Shown: positions 1 through 11,501 of the stretch, piece by piece
Layout of the letters: every line of letters starts with the position of its first letter
Position numbering within the stretch: position 1 is the first letter of the stretch
Assembly (NCBI GenBank): GCA_900617975.1
Contig: UZAE01012674.1
Coordinates: 1-26,949, forward strand
Reading direction: 5' to 3'
Length of the DNA stretch: 26,949 nt
From: Rodentolepis nana
Taxonomy: Eukaryota > Platyhelminthes > Cestoda > Cyclophyllidea > Hymenolepididae
Notes under the pieces: model-generated
Told to the model about the DNA's origin: nothing
The model's database searches: none
Seen by the model: only the letters and a program-made list of their open reading frames with translations
Made by a program: the position numbers and the translations under genes

Positions 1-10
1 CTACAGCATG

Positions 11-341
11 TGTGGGAACGTCATCGCATGCGCGTACACATAGGCTTGAGGTGCGCCGTACAACTTCGCGTACTGATTGAGGACAAGAGCACGCATCCAA
101 TAGCAGCTCAATGACCCTCACTTGTTTTACCAAATCCGCCATGTTGTATGACTGAGTTTCCTTCCTGTACACACTTCTTGCGTGGTTTATCTACTGAATA
201 AACGTGCTCCGTGCTAAACGTCTGTTTCCTTCATAGCTGGGCTATAGCTTAGCTGGTTCTGGGAGTCTAGCTAGATGTTGGAGAATTTGCCATAGAGATT
301 TCTGAGTCAGTCAGGCTTTACTAAGGTAGCAATCCGCTACA
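11..341 (+). mobile_element. Solo LTR of an LTR retrotransposon (copy 1)
   Basis: The element begins TGTGGGA and ends CGCTACA, so it has the TG...CA ends of an LTR. It is flanked on both sides by the 4-bp direct repeat catg (7-10 and 342-345), a target site duplication. A second copy at 25549-25835 shares most of the sequence, including the central TGTATGAC and GTTTCCTTCCTG blocks. AATAAA at 197-202 is a plausible LTR polyadenylation signal. No internal gag-pol region follows, so this is a solo LTR left by LTR-LTR recombination. It carries about 50 bases near 230-290 that copy 2 lacks. A 4-bp duplication fits Gypsy or Pao-type elements, but the superfamily cannot be fixed from an LTR alone. 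Confidence 0.85.
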
Positions 342-1348
342 CATGTCACAATAATTGCTTCACATATAGAATAAATGTGAGGAATTATCATAAAGTAAAA
401 ATGGCAGGTTTAGTTACTTTTTTAATTTTTGGTTTTGTAATTACTTATACTGCATTTTTGGTTTAGTATTTTTTTATCATGCTTAATTAATTTTAATTTA
501 TTCAATTCATACTGAAAGTTTCAGAGCTTACTTATAATTATTTTGAATTAGATTGTTTAAGTTAATTTTTTAATAATAAATTTAAAGCGAAAAATTATTC
601 ATTTAGCATTTATAGTTATGACATTTAATAGAGTTTACACTGATATAATTATGTTAATATTAAGGTTATAATCAACTCATTATAGTAGGTTTTTTATAAT
701 AATTTTTATAATATGCATACATTATATATATTTGACAAAATCCATAAAATATTTAGGATTCAAATTTTATTAAATGATTAATATAAATATAATGTGCTAC
801 TTTTCCAGTTTCATCCGTCTGTTCATTAAAAATATTTCCAAATTCAAACTTATTTGGTAATACCTGCCCCAAGCAAATTGTAAATGGCCCCAGTATATCG
901 GCTGTGCTAAGGTACCATAATTAACTTTTGCAAACCATTACAAATGGCAAAGATGAAAACGCAATTCTAGATTATGCTAAATTTATTATTTTCGACACAC
1001 ATAATAATAATGCTTCATGTGTGCTTTGTTGACTTATAAATGGCAACAGCATTTTGAAAGCAAAAATTACAAACAGATGTGGTGAAATATGTATTTGGCT
1101 TTACTTGCATTGTGCACAGAGTTAATTGAGAACGTAGTAACATTATTTAAAAAAACATTATTCGACTTATAATGAGGCATTATGTTCTAGTGAATTTCGC
1201 TCAAATTTCATATTTTTCTTTTCATGAACATTCCAATCCATCTCTGTCGAAATCATAGACAGACCCTGCATTTCCACTAGTCCACCTTCCATCCCATTCT
1301 GTGTGCTTCATTCTGAATATATTCATCTATTTAATAATCCCAGCTAGC

Positions 1349-1368
1349 GAGAGAGAGAGAGAGAGAGA
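1349..1368. repeat. (GA)10 microsatellite
   Basis: Ten uninterrupted GA units in non-coding sequence. Confidence 0.95.
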
Positions 1369-2262
1369 TAGTTAACTAAATCATGACCTCTCCAACTGCT
1401 AACAATTTGTAGCTACGAGACCTCCAAAGTCTGGAATAAGAACACAGACGACCGAGAACGTTAATCAAAATTAAAGTGAAATTTGTGCCTCCTCCATCTA
1501 ATTCAAATTTGAAAATTCACGCGAAATCTAGCCATGTAGGTGGGCTTTGCGTGGAGTTTGTCTTCAGCCTCTTTCATTACGAATTGAAAGGAATCAAATT
1601 CGCATCACTGAAAATCGACCTAAAAAGCCTCTTTAATAACGCCAATGGTCAATGCTAATAGTGATGGTAATGGTGTCAGATGTCAGCAGACCCCGCCAGT
1701 GAGCGGCTTTCTGGAAGTCGGAGTTGAATGAATGAGAACGGCTCACACGCTAATCAGCACCAAAAATTAATATAATTTATGTGAAAAAGTACATCTACCC
1801 AACATGTTTATACCCAACAAACTGCTTCAAATCTACTCCAAAAGTACTTTACACTATTTCTGGACACGGCTCATCTGGGGTTGATTTATAAACTTTCTGA
1901 TTTCCAGGTGCTCAAAGATTTGCGAATGTACACAAGACTTGAAGGAGTCGAAGACAGATCGTTCATAGCAGATACAAAACTGGTCTGCCGACTGTCCAGA
2001 TGATATGTACTACGTGAACTAGATGAGAGGATGATAGCGTTAAATCATATGAACACTTGTGAGCCGGATTTTCCAGAGAAACACTTGTTGGTACAAACAA
2101 AGTCAAATTCTGAATGAACTTAAATTTCAACTACCAATTGCTATGATAATTCCAGTACTCAGATGTAATTTACCTGTCCTGAAATACTGGCTCCCACCAC
2201 CTTCTCAGCAGTCCTGCTTCGAATTTTGGCCTTCCCTCTCCCTACCAACCTCCCTCCCACCC

Positions 2263-2286
2263 ACGCTCCCACGCTCCCACGCTCCC
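2263..2286. repeat. Three tandem copies of ACGCTCCC
   Basis: Three perfect 8-bp units at the 3' end of a pyrimidine-rich tract (about 2218-2290). Confidence 0.9.
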
Positions 2287-3304
2287 TTTAAACTCCACTC
2301 TTATTTATTTGAACGCTTTCCATGAGGTCTCCCGTCTGCCTTCAAACAATTCAATTTGTTCCATTCAAAACTGCCGAAAGTGAACAGCATAAAATAGTCA
2401 AAACAATCTCATAAAGTACGACTTCAAAATGCTATTTATGAACATTGTTTTTTAACACCCATTACAACTACTGATCTAAGGAGTAAGATTATATTTGTCT
2501 ACACGAATCTAAACCACGTGGAAATCGCTATAAATTTTGTTAACTACTTATGTCTCATTGAAATAAAGTAAAAATTAACGGTTTTTAGTTCAATTATATT
2601 TCAAATGGCCATTAACCTTGTGTATTCCCTTGATTATCTTCCAATGGTCATCTCCTTTCTTTCTGATCTACGTACTCATTGTACATTCCTAATGTGCATT
2701 TGGAAACATTCCCACAAAGCTGTCACATTGATTTTTCGGTACATCTGAATGAATTCAACTAGCTTACGATTTTCATTAGACGTAATTTTGATAGCAGCAG
2801 AGGAATCGTTATTTCTTACCCTCTTTCAGTGTATTTTATGCTGGCCTCTCTAGTGAAATAAGAGATGAATACTTTAAATTAAGTAAAATGGTTGAGCAGC
2901 AACCTTCTGGCTCATCGCTTACGCGCTCCCCCCTCCACCAGCCCACCTTAGTATTTAAGGCATTCAACTCAATTGAATCTTACTGACTAAGCTCCATACA
3001 ATGGACCCACAACAATGATAAGAACAATATTGTTGATATTGGCTAAGTAATTTTGAAACCAATGTCATGTTTGGGGCATTTCACATCGACAATATTGATG
3101 GGGTTTGGCCAAGGCATATTCGAGAATCAACCACTATAGATCCCAGTTCGTTTAGAGGGAAGAGCAGTCAAAGTGAAGTTACATTCGAGCAAACGAGAAG
3201 GTGCATATGTTGGAGATAGGGATTTCTTTTGTTTCCTCCTCAATTCTTCCATCATTGCCTCCCCCCCCCCCACCCCACCACATACAACATAGTTAGTGGC
3301 ACCT

Positions 3305-5047
3305 TCAAACATTTTCCCACTCTGTGGGATGTTATGTCTTCTCGCTGCCTGCAAAGTTTGTTGAAGAGCTTCACATTCCCCTTTATACTACGAGGTTCAT
3401 GGAGCTTGGAATATTTTCTTCTTTAATACTCAACTCAAAATGATGGTTACAGACTGTCATTATCTCTCGGTTCTCTCAAATTCAATGAGTTTATTCGTGT
3501 GCTATTTGGATAACCATGAAAGTTCTTCAAAGAAGAAATACTGGATTGTCGATGAAATTATGACTTATGACATTTCAACTTCCTGCCTTTCATAAAACCC
3601 AAAGCATTCACTAAATTGGCAATTAGATTTCAAATTGTCTTTGAGCATATGGTAAGTGATTTCTTTGATAATTCTAAAGATTTTTCTTCTCTCCATTCAT
3701 CAATTATTATTTAGTAATAATCAACCACTAGTGCTTCTTCTAATTATGGTAATAAGGGTGTGCCTTTCATTTCATTAGGGTATTTCCGGACAAGTTCACT
3801 GATGTCTAAATGTATGTACTCATTATGGTGCGTGTTTACTCAGGCTAACTATCGAGGTAATCCGACTCTGGTGCACATGGACTCACGTCAAAATAGAGCA
3901 TTTCAATAAGTGTCAATATACCCTCTCAGTTCCCAATTAGGAGTTCACTTCTTCCCAGTAATTAAGGGGAGAATCAAAGAAAGAGCACTTTACTTTACTT
4001 TTTAACTTTTAATTATATTTCCTCTGTTGGTGATCTTGACACAAAAAGATCTAGAACAGTTTGCTCAGACACATTGTTGTGTAGCGAAAATGCTTCACGA
4101 ATGAACCTAGACTGAACCACACCAATTTCCACGCCAAAATTCCGGAGCATGGAATGGCTCCAGAAATTGGCTTAGTTACCTCAGAAATAGGGAGAAAACA
4201 TGGCACATGTTGTGAAAAGCCTTTATTGTGACTGTGTCGCTAGCTCAGAGCCTAGTCCTTCAAATGCCTTTTGGCTGCCTTGACCACATCGTGGCTATTG
4301 ATTATTGATTGCCTGGGGGGGGGGGTATCAGTGCCCACGATTGCCCTGCTCTCTTGCTCGACCAATGGCACTCCCCCCGTTCTATATTGTTCGAGCGAGC
4401 TTGATGTTCCTTGGTTCAGCAGCCAACTTAGCTCTGTGCACTCCACAATAAACTCCATCCATACCTGTTTCATTGGAAAATCGGGGGGGGGGGGGGGCAG
4501 AGGAAGAGTGCAAGTGGTGCGATTTGAAACAGTAAGTTAGAGAAGTGAGAAGAGAACCCAATGGTTGATTATCCACGGACCTCGAATTATTCAAAAGTAG
4601 ATAAATTCATTCTTTAGTGACTGTTCATTATGACTTACGTGTTTCGCGAAACTAAACAACAAATTTCGAAAGTTATTTGACTAATCACTAGCCTCAACCG
4701 TCAATATAGAATGTTGATTTTGCATGGTAAGGTGGTCTTCCATCGATCTTTTCACGTATATATGAACAACCGAACACACACGAACAACTGGTGTACACAA
4801 ATGCTAGTTGTCAACAGCTAAGCAATATCTGGCACACTGCTGTTTCATGAGCTGGATTTTTCCATACTTCTTAAGGTAATTCATGTTTGCAGAGCAAATT
4901 ACCTCTTCACGAGATGACAAGTTTCTACAACTACTCAACCACACCTAGCTACTATCAGATAAAAAGAAAAAAATTAACTAGTACTTGGTGGAGCAGGCTG
5001 GAGTTACCTCAACTAACACTCCAATGGCATCTATGCTGGCAAAAAAG
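3305..5047 (+). repeat. Dispersed 1.7-kb repeat, copy A
   Basis: Homologous along its length, in the same orientation, to 12905-14541. The best block is 3817-4120 against 13411-13715, which starts with CATTATGGTGCGTGTTTACT and is almost identical. Other shared landmarks are CTGTGGGA near the start, TTTATTGTGACTGTGTC near 4220, a poly-G tract at 4483-4496, ATGACTTACGTGTTTCG near 4630 and GAGCAGGCT near 4993. I see no terminal repeats, target duplication or reverse transcriptase, so the class is unknown. It may be a non-autonomous element or a segmental duplicate. A SINE-like element directly abuts its right end. Confidence 0.75.
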
Positions 5048-5048
5048 G

Positions 5049-5376
5049 AGTGCACGATAGACTTACCTCTAAGTGGTGTATTTAGGGCAACATATACTCA
5101 TTCAGCAAAAAAAATTATTATTCTGCAGTTGACTTCTGACTTCAAGCTACCATCACCCCACTATACATCATTTTTGACCACTACCACAGTACTCAACTTA
5201 CCTTTTCTCTGCCTTTGTGTCTGTCTGTCTCAGCTACATCCTTGAATCATTATTCTGTCCCCCTCCCCACCTTTGTCACTTTGATGTTCCTCCTCCTCTC
5301 TGTTAAGCCCGAAGTGAGCAAAAGGGCTAATGATAACTATCAAAACGCCTGCCATTTGAAACAAATGAATAAATAC
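5049..5376 (+). mobile_element. SINE-like retroposon, copy 1
   Basis: One of six copies in the window. It starts AGTGCACGATAGAC, close to the start of copy 4 at 22891. It contains the shared core GTTGACTTCTGACTTCAA, a pyrimidine-rich middle, AGGGCTAATGATAACTATC and AACGCCTGCCATTTGAAA, and ends in an AAT/AAAT-rich tail. It sits directly against repeat copy A, and copy B has nothing comparable at that point. No clean target duplication was found for this copy. Confidence 0.75.
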
Positions 5377-5379
5377 TGA

Positions 5380-6130
5380 TAAATAATAATCGGGAACCCA
5401 GACCACAATTAAGTTATCATTTCTTCTTAACTTTTCCATTTGTGCATTCTTCGAGGTGGAGTCGATGTCGTTGTAGTGTAGTCAAGAGAGAGAGTAAAGT
5501 TATTTCACCAAATAAACTATGGGTCTGCATGAAAAAGAGCTGCCCCAAAACCATTCCATCTAATTATAAGGCCAATGCGCCTCCATGATGCTACTGGCGG
5601 TTTGGGGTTTTGAAAGAACATTGCAGCTTAAAACATGAGCACGATTTCTAAACATGTCTCGAATGGGATGCAGAGAAGATTTTTCAACTCCCGTTTATTT
5701 CCTATCTCCTAACTCGCCGATGAAGGCCATAAACTCCAAGAAGCAACATACCTTAGCCCTCACCAGCCCCATCGAGCGATCCAAATTGAACTGCCACTAA
5801 TCTGGGGCAAGCAGTTCAAAACTACCTTCTTTATCAGAATGAATCATCAAATCGACCAAAAACCAATACGTCTCCAATTTCGAAGCGTTTTTAATACCTG
5901 TGCACTCCATTCAGATGAATCAACTGTAAGCAATCTCAGAATAATTGATAAATCTGAGTTCGTTCGCTTGAGACCTACCAATGGGCCGTAAATCAGTGAA
6001 AACTTTCTTGACAATTAGAGAATCGCTTAAATTGCTAAACTGGTAGTATGTTAAAGTGTTAAACTTCATTTAGGACAAAAAATGGTCTGACTGGGCCCTT
6101 TGGAAAATACCCCGATAATAAGGCCAAGGT

Positions 6131-6165
<35 letters not shown>

Positions 6166-6351
6166 AGCATTCTCCAATGCAAGCCAAAAGCAAATGTCTC
6201 GCTTTCGTACCATTCTCTTTTCATCGCCACCTTCTTGGTCGACGTCTCGTTCCCTCAGAGAGATGGTAAACCAAAATTCAGCAGTTTACCTTATTTCCGT
6301 TGAAAGATCAATTTCGATTTCATTCACTATTTGGTCATTTTTAATTCAAAG
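5380..6351. other. Gene-free stretch upstream of the FN3 exons
   Basis: No exon could be supported. Earlier exons of the FN3 gene, including its signal peptide, might lie here or further upstream, but no segment shows FN3 features. The open frames at 6100-6303 and 6194-6463 run through a microsatellite and an intron-like region and are not credible proteins. Confidence 0.5.
6133..6162. repeat. (AT)15 microsatellite
   Basis: Fifteen uninterrupted AT units about 190 bp upstream of the first FN3 exon. Confidence 0.95.
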
Positions 6352-7352
6352 GTTACAGAGTGGAAATAACGGAACCACCAACTTCTCAAATCCAGTGGTG
6401 TTAAGAAGATTATTTGTTCTGCCACCAAGGGACAAGACGAAGGAGCTCAGAAAATTGAATTGAAGACCGTAGATGGGAAACGCAACATGTACTTTTTACT
6501 TTCCGACAGGGCATACAACCTTTCTGTCACAGAAATTGGAAGCAATAATAGGACCATCTTTTTGGGTGAATATCGAACCTGCCCAATAGGTAAGAATTTA
6601 CATTCTGAATTAATTTAAGATGAATTCGTAAATGCCATTTTTTTCATTTATCCTCTCAGGTGGTGTGCTACATGAGAGGAAAGTAAATGTCACTTCAAAT
6701 GATAGAATTGAGCTTAATTGGTGGGAACTAATAAGTTCAGATTGGATTCTTCATCCAATGAATTTATCCTGCCGTAAAACTGATGGCAATACTACGATTT
6801 TTACCCAAGTGTTGGAAAATACTACAACAAAGTACATTGTGGAAAAGTTAGAAGAGGACACAAATTACACATGCACTATTGTTACTTCCACCAGCCGCGT
6901 TGACGACCCAAAATCTTCCGAATGCAAAATATCTAATGAATTCCCTTCTGTCAGAACCAGAAGGAAAGGTACAATTTTCTCTTGCCCTCTTAACTTCCAA
7001 GTGCCATGTCTACTCTGATTTTATTCTTGCAGCCTTGAAGACACCGAACTCGTGTAAAGTTGAGTCAATTGACTCCACTTCTGTACTACTCAAAGTCGGT
7101 GAACCGGAGGAGGTAGATGGAGATTTCGGAGGCTACGACGTGTCCATGAGCGTTTCAGGAAAAAACGATTGGACAGGTGGATTCCAACTTCCCCCTGCGC
7201 AACGGTCACATACTTATTTTGGGTTAACTAATGGAAGAACCTATGACTTTCGTGTGAGAGGACTAGTTCAACCTAACAGATACAGCGGTTACTGCGTGGT
7301 TACTGGGTCAGTTGGAGAACCAATAGGTAATCGATTTTCAGATAATTGTTGA
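6352..7352 (+). CDS. Secreted/surface fibronectin type III repeat protein, 5'-partial, possible pseudogene
   Basis: Three exons, each coding for about one FN3 domain, joined by phase-1 introns. Exon a is 6352-6589, exon b 6660-6968 and exon c 7033-7326; the introns are 70 and 64 nt. Exon b (103 codons) shows the strand-B tryptophan in IELNWWEL and cysteines in LSC and YTC. Exon c (98 codons) has GGYDVSM and the typical FN3 ending GLTNGRTYDFRVRGL. Seven N-glycosylation sequons (two in exon a, five in exon b) indicate an extracellular protein. After exon c the frame either runs into the intron and stops at 7352, or splices to 7398 and stops within four bases. No signal peptide or membrane segment is in the window, so the 5' end is missing. 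Exon a is broken: it starts GYRVEITE and reaches the expected W, but meets a TAA at 6402-6404, and the rest (KKIICSATKGQ onward) is in another frame. Its length, 238 nt, is not a multiple of three, unlike exons b and c. The domain type is clear. The gene identity and whether it is functional are not. Confidence 0.65.
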
Positions 7353-7397
7353 CTCCTAAAATATTACGCTTGAGACTTGGTGATTCTAATCTTTTAG

Positions 7398-7403
7398 AAT
7401 AAA
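7398..7403 (+). promoter_or_regulatory. Candidate polyadenylation signal of the FN3 gene
   Basis: AATAAA lies 45 nt after the stop at 7352, immediately after a possible acceptor (CTTTTAG). It could instead be the start of a tiny terminal exon. Confidence 0.4.
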
Positions 7404-8454
7404 TTACGCTATCTGTATATCCGCCATTTTGTTAGTTAAATAACTAAAGTTTTTTTGAAGAGAATAATTAAGGCCTTGAGTGAGCCAGAGAGTGAATTTG
7501 AATGTAGTCGAAGTGTTGAAGATTATGTGCGTACTTTTGTTATCTGATGAGCAGTAGAAGTAGTGGGAAACAGCTCTTTGAAGCAGGAGATAAATTTTTC
7601 GCACTAATTGCCAACATAAAATTTTGTTAAGGGGATTCTTGATCTTTTACGCGCCAACAGGTAATGGGTTTGTACCTTTTTTGTTTACTTCCTTAAATCA
7701 ATACCAATTGAGACCAATTAAATTCAATCGAAAATAGCTCCGAAGACCACATTTGCCTTCAAGTGGCTTAGTTGTAACTCCTCCATCTACTGGCTTGTTG
7801 AATGACTACTTTCTCCTAAACTAAAGTTAAAAATTTGCGCTCAAAGTTTATGCGTGGATGTGTATATCAAATGCTTTCTCAATAACACCGATGGGTGCTG
7901 AGAGGAACCCAGACTGCAGTTTTCGGCAATGCTGATTCAGCGTCACCCGTTTGTGATTAACATTCATTGAAAATTGGAGCCAAAGAGACGGATATGCATG
8001 TTCTCATCCTCCCTCCTCCCCGCCCCCCCCTCCAACTCCTCTTCGTCCTTCTTCAAGTTCCATTATTGCTATTTTCAACATCGCATGTTTAGCGTCTACA
8101 TGGAGTGAAGTTTTGAAACACTGCTCAAATTTCTACTCAGGAATAGTTATTAAAAACAATATTAAAAATATTTCCGAAACCATTTTTTTTATTTATCCAC
8201 TACAAATGATCCAAAGCTCCGCTCCTCAATGCACGGATAGCTTCTGCTACTCAGTCTGCTACACAATGTCTTAAATCGAAGGGAATTGGGTGCTCGAAAC
8301 TTATCGATTAACTCCATTAACATTTACCTGCGTTTGTGTTTTTTATTTTGCGATTCCAATATTCCTGCTTTTATATACAAATATATCACATATCACATGT
8401 ATCTTCACAAGCAATTTCTATGCTACTCGTTTAAAAAACTTGCCCTCAAAAGTC
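7404..8454. other. Gene-free stretch between FN3 gene and mariner
   Basis: No exon, RNA gene or mariner 5' terminal repeat was found. A pyrimidine-rich patch lies at about 8007-8055. Confidence 0.5.
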
Positions 8455-9562
8455 TAGTCAATACTTCGATTATTGGGGTATTACTTCCGAAAAGGCAAGA
8501 ACGCATCGCAAGCACAAAAGAAGTTATGTGCCGTATATGGAGATGAAGCCGTGGGGAAGAAAGGCAGTGTCGAAATTGGTTTGAAAGATTTCGTTCCGGT
8601 GATTTTTCACTGAAAAATTCACAACGATCTGGCCACCCAGTCGAAGTGAATGAAACCCATATCAAGGCCATTATCGATTCAAATCGTCACAGCACAACAC
8701 GAGATATTGCAGAGAAGCTGCTCAATGTGTCGCATACATGCATTGAAAAAAAATGAAAAACCCTTGGTTATGTCAAGAAACTTGATTTATGGATCCCTCA
8801 CCAGTTAAAGGAAATTCATTTGACGCAACGGATTAGCATCTGTGATTCGACGCTACTGAAACACAATGAGAATGAGAATGATCCATTTCTGAAGAACCTA
8901 GTTACTGGCGACGAAAAGTGGATAGTTTATAACAATGTTACTCGCAAGAGATCATGGGTGAAGCACGATCAACCAGCCCAAACAGTATCAAAAGCAGCAG
9001 AGATTCACCAAAAAAGATTATGCTGTCAGTGTGGTGGGATCACAAAGGAATTTTATATTTTGAACTCATGCCGCAGAACCAAACGATAAATTCAAATGTG
9101 TATGTTGAAGAACTCGAAAAACTGAAGGATGCAATTGAAGATAAGCGGCCGGCATTATCATATCGGAAGGGTGTTGTTTTCCATCATGATAACGCAAGGC
9201 CCCACACATCATTGGTTACTCGGCAAAAATTATTGGAACTGGGTCGGGATGTTTTGTCACACCCACCCCATATATAGCCCTGACCTTGCGCCTTCAGATT
9301 ACCATTTGTTTCGTTCCATGCAAAACTCTTTAAATGGTAAAATTTTTAACAACGCGGATGATGTCGGATCACACCTAATTCAGTTTTTTAATAGCAAAGA
9401 CCAGACATTTTACGAACGGGGAATTTTTACTCTGCCAGAACGGTGAAAAAAGGTTATCGACAAGATCGGCCAATATCTAATTGAATAAAGTTATATTTTT
9501 AAACCAAAATTCCGAATTTGCCTTCTTATTTGAAATCGACAATGACTTAGTTGCCAACCTAA
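8455..9562 (+). mobile_element. Degenerate mariner transposon, 5'-truncated
   Basis: The 3' half is intact to its terminal inverted repeat (about 9532-9562), whose reverse complement begins TTAGGTTGGCAACTAAGTC, a typical mariner end. It is followed by the TA target dinucleotide at 9563-9564. The matching 5' repeat is absent between 8160 and 8455. Homology begins near GYYFRKGKNAS, so the 5' end is lost or diverged beyond recognition. Confidence 0.9.
8479..9488 (+). pseudogene. Mariner transposase pseudogene (D,D34D)
   Basis: Cut-and-paste DNA transposase of the Tc1/mariner superfamily. In order, the readable parts are the N-terminal helix-turn-helix region (FRKGKNAS, then WFERFRSGDFSLK), the linker motif WIPHQL, and the catalytic domain with TGDEKW (Asp at 8910-8912), HHDNARPH (Asp at 9188-9190) and YSPDLAPSDYHLF (Asp at 9297-9299). 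All three catalytic aspartates survive, and the D2-D3 spacing is the mariner D34D once a 4-base insertion is discounted. Five lesions kill the gene: a frameshift at about 8553-8562, an in-frame TGA at 8754-8756, a frameshift in an A-run at about 9009-9015, a 4-base insertion (CATA) at about 9269-9273, and a TGA at 9444-9446 where the family has tryptophan. The ancestral stop is TAA at 9486-9488. The start codon is not recoverable. Confidence 0.92.
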
Positions 9563-9564
9563 TA

Positions 9565-11501
9565 CTTATTCTCAAGTTTCGGAGACGGCGGTAATGTATT
9601 TGGTCCCTAACACGGTCACCAGAACGGTTATACCGTCCTGTACACAAAACCATTTGCCAACGAACTAATCAAGTCGAAATTGAGCAAGCAGACATGGTGT
9701 TCACCTCTAATGCTCAAGGTCGAAGAATAATATCAGCTTGAGTAATGTGGAATGAGAGTCCTCACTGGAGTTCACTCAGAGTGAATACTTCCACTAATGG
9801 CTACAATTTCTACTCCAGCAGCCGAACTTGCCACTTAGGGAGTAGAAACAAGGAGCAGTTGATGTCGAAGCCCACAAGAAATCCTTACCTCGGGACAGAA
9901 CTAAACGAGAGTTCCAATTGATTAGGATAATCTTAAAGTCATAAGACATCGTATAAATATGCCTAGGATGAGCTCACTAGTACCTCTAATATTATATGCC
10001 ATTAAATGTTACTGATAAATTTAACTTATTTCACCTCCCCAATGAACATACTTAGAGGATTTATAGAAACTATTACCTGAGTCACCAACAACTGATACGT
10101 ACACAACGAAAAGCAGGCGGATCTTGAGCGAAAATGAAATACAGGAAGATTTTTTTCGACATTTTGTTGGGTTGGGTCTAGTTACTTTGTACTCATTGGA
10201 CCAACTTCTGCTAATGGTATGTGAGCAGAAATTTGTGCTTAAATGTTTACTTGTAGAAGGCCGGTCAGTTCAGACTTAGAAACATTCGCCTTTCTTTACT
10301 GTTACATAGCCTAACAGCGAGCAGAATCATTTCTCAAACAAGATGAACAAAAGGTAGTGGAGAGTAGGAAGCGTATTGAAGGAGAACGAGAAATAAGCGA
10401 AGAACTGGAAATGGGAAGACCTGGAATAGGTGCTAGTGCAAGATGGTGGGAGAATTGCATCATAGGAACAATGAGTTTAGAAACTTATCTATTGTCTCTG
10501 ACAGTTACCTTGTCACTATCACTAGACTTCTCTGTCAGCTTCTTGGAGGTTCAACTATCATTATCACTGACACCACCACCATCATCACCATTACGAAACA
10601 TGAGTATATGTGCTAAATCCCCTCTCCAATATGGCTTGAAAACTTCGGTCACTAATCTGAGCACATATTGTGCCCATAAGATATGCCAGCTATAATGAGA
10701 TATTTATAGTATCTTATATGCTATCGAATCCGAATTATACTAATAGTTCTAAAATCATGATTTAATTCCTAGGCCAATGTGTCGAAATATGTATTTTCAT
10801 CTTCAACCCCCTCTTATTACGTATAGCAAAACCACACTAAAATGGTCAACTGACGGTTCTGAAAAGGCAAATATGCAAGACAACCTTTTTATGTAGGCAT
10901 ACTTTGAATATTTATAACCTTTTTGAAAGATTAATGTCCGGAGACACTAAGCACAGTGGAAGAAACAAAGCAAAACGAGCATTGAGAAAATGTGATGAAC
11001 GTAAAATTATTAATATTATTTGTTTTGATAAAGGCAGACAAGGCATCTAACAGTGATGTTATACCTTAGATTCTGCAATGTCGTTACCTCAAAGTAATTG
11101 GACGAGGTTAGAGACACAAATATGCTCTATTAAAATTAGTTAATTCAATCCCTAATTTTTCATCATCGACGCCAAGCAAAGATGAGGAATATTTCATAAT
11201 TTTAGTGTTACTAGTTTCTTTGATGATTCCTTCAAATGGAATAATTGAGACCTCGCTATTTACCACACACACAAATTATTATTGAACTAAATGCAATATG
11301 TCATAGAATAGATTCTTTAAGTAAAGCATTAGTCCTAATACTATTCCATATATTTTGAAATATAAATTTTAGGCTAATTTCCCACGAATAAAGCAAATAC
11401 TTTCGAAAGACTGATTGCTTTTATTTTAAGCTACTATCTCTGTCCATTCGGATCACCTCATAATTGTGTGGATTTGAAGTAGCGAATGGAAAGCCGAATA
11501 A
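9565..11501. other. Mostly gene-free stretch with two weak exon candidates
   Basis: No family is recognisable. Two open segments with splice-like borders (10067-10216 and 10318-10429) are listed separately at low confidence. The open frame 10357-10695 runs from the second of these into low-complexity serine/leucine codons and is not credible as a protein. Confidence 0.4.
10067..10429 (+). CDS. Possible exon pair of an unidentified gene
   Basis: I do not recognise a family here. Segment 1 (10067-10216, 50 codons) is open, follows TTTATAG, ends at a GTATGT donor, and encodes a charged start then the hydrophobic stretch FFRHFVGLGLVTLYSLDQLL. Segment 2 (10318-10429) follows CCTAACAG, ends before GTGCTAG, and encodes a charged helix-like stretch containing KQDEQKVVESRKRIEGERE. 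Both are on the plus strand upstream of AP-3 sigma. Simple joining of the two has not been confirmed in phase, a second frame is also open through part of segment 1, and no start codon or other exon was found. This may be chance. Confidence 0.15.

Larger units (their letters stand above)
346..3304. other. Gene-free AT-rich stretch
   Basis: No recognisable coding exon on either strand. Bases 346-1200 are very AT-rich. The short open frames near 1476-1658 and 2059-2325 resemble no known family and lack a convincing splice context. Only simple repeats stand out, and these are listed separately. Confidence 0.6.

Noticed and set aside
1480..1660. Possible relationship of this stretch to 7780-7900 (shared CTCCTCCATCTA and GCGTGGA blocks)
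   Set aside because: The matches are short and the spacing differs, so I cannot separate them from chance.
3127..4594. Several short open frames on both strands across repeat copy A
   Set aside because: They pass through poly-G/C tracts and are not preserved in repeat copy B.
10357..10695. 112-codon open frame rich in serine, leucine and threonine
   Set aside because: Most of it is translation of low-complexity CTGACA/TCACTATC-type sequence. Only the start overlaps a possible exon.
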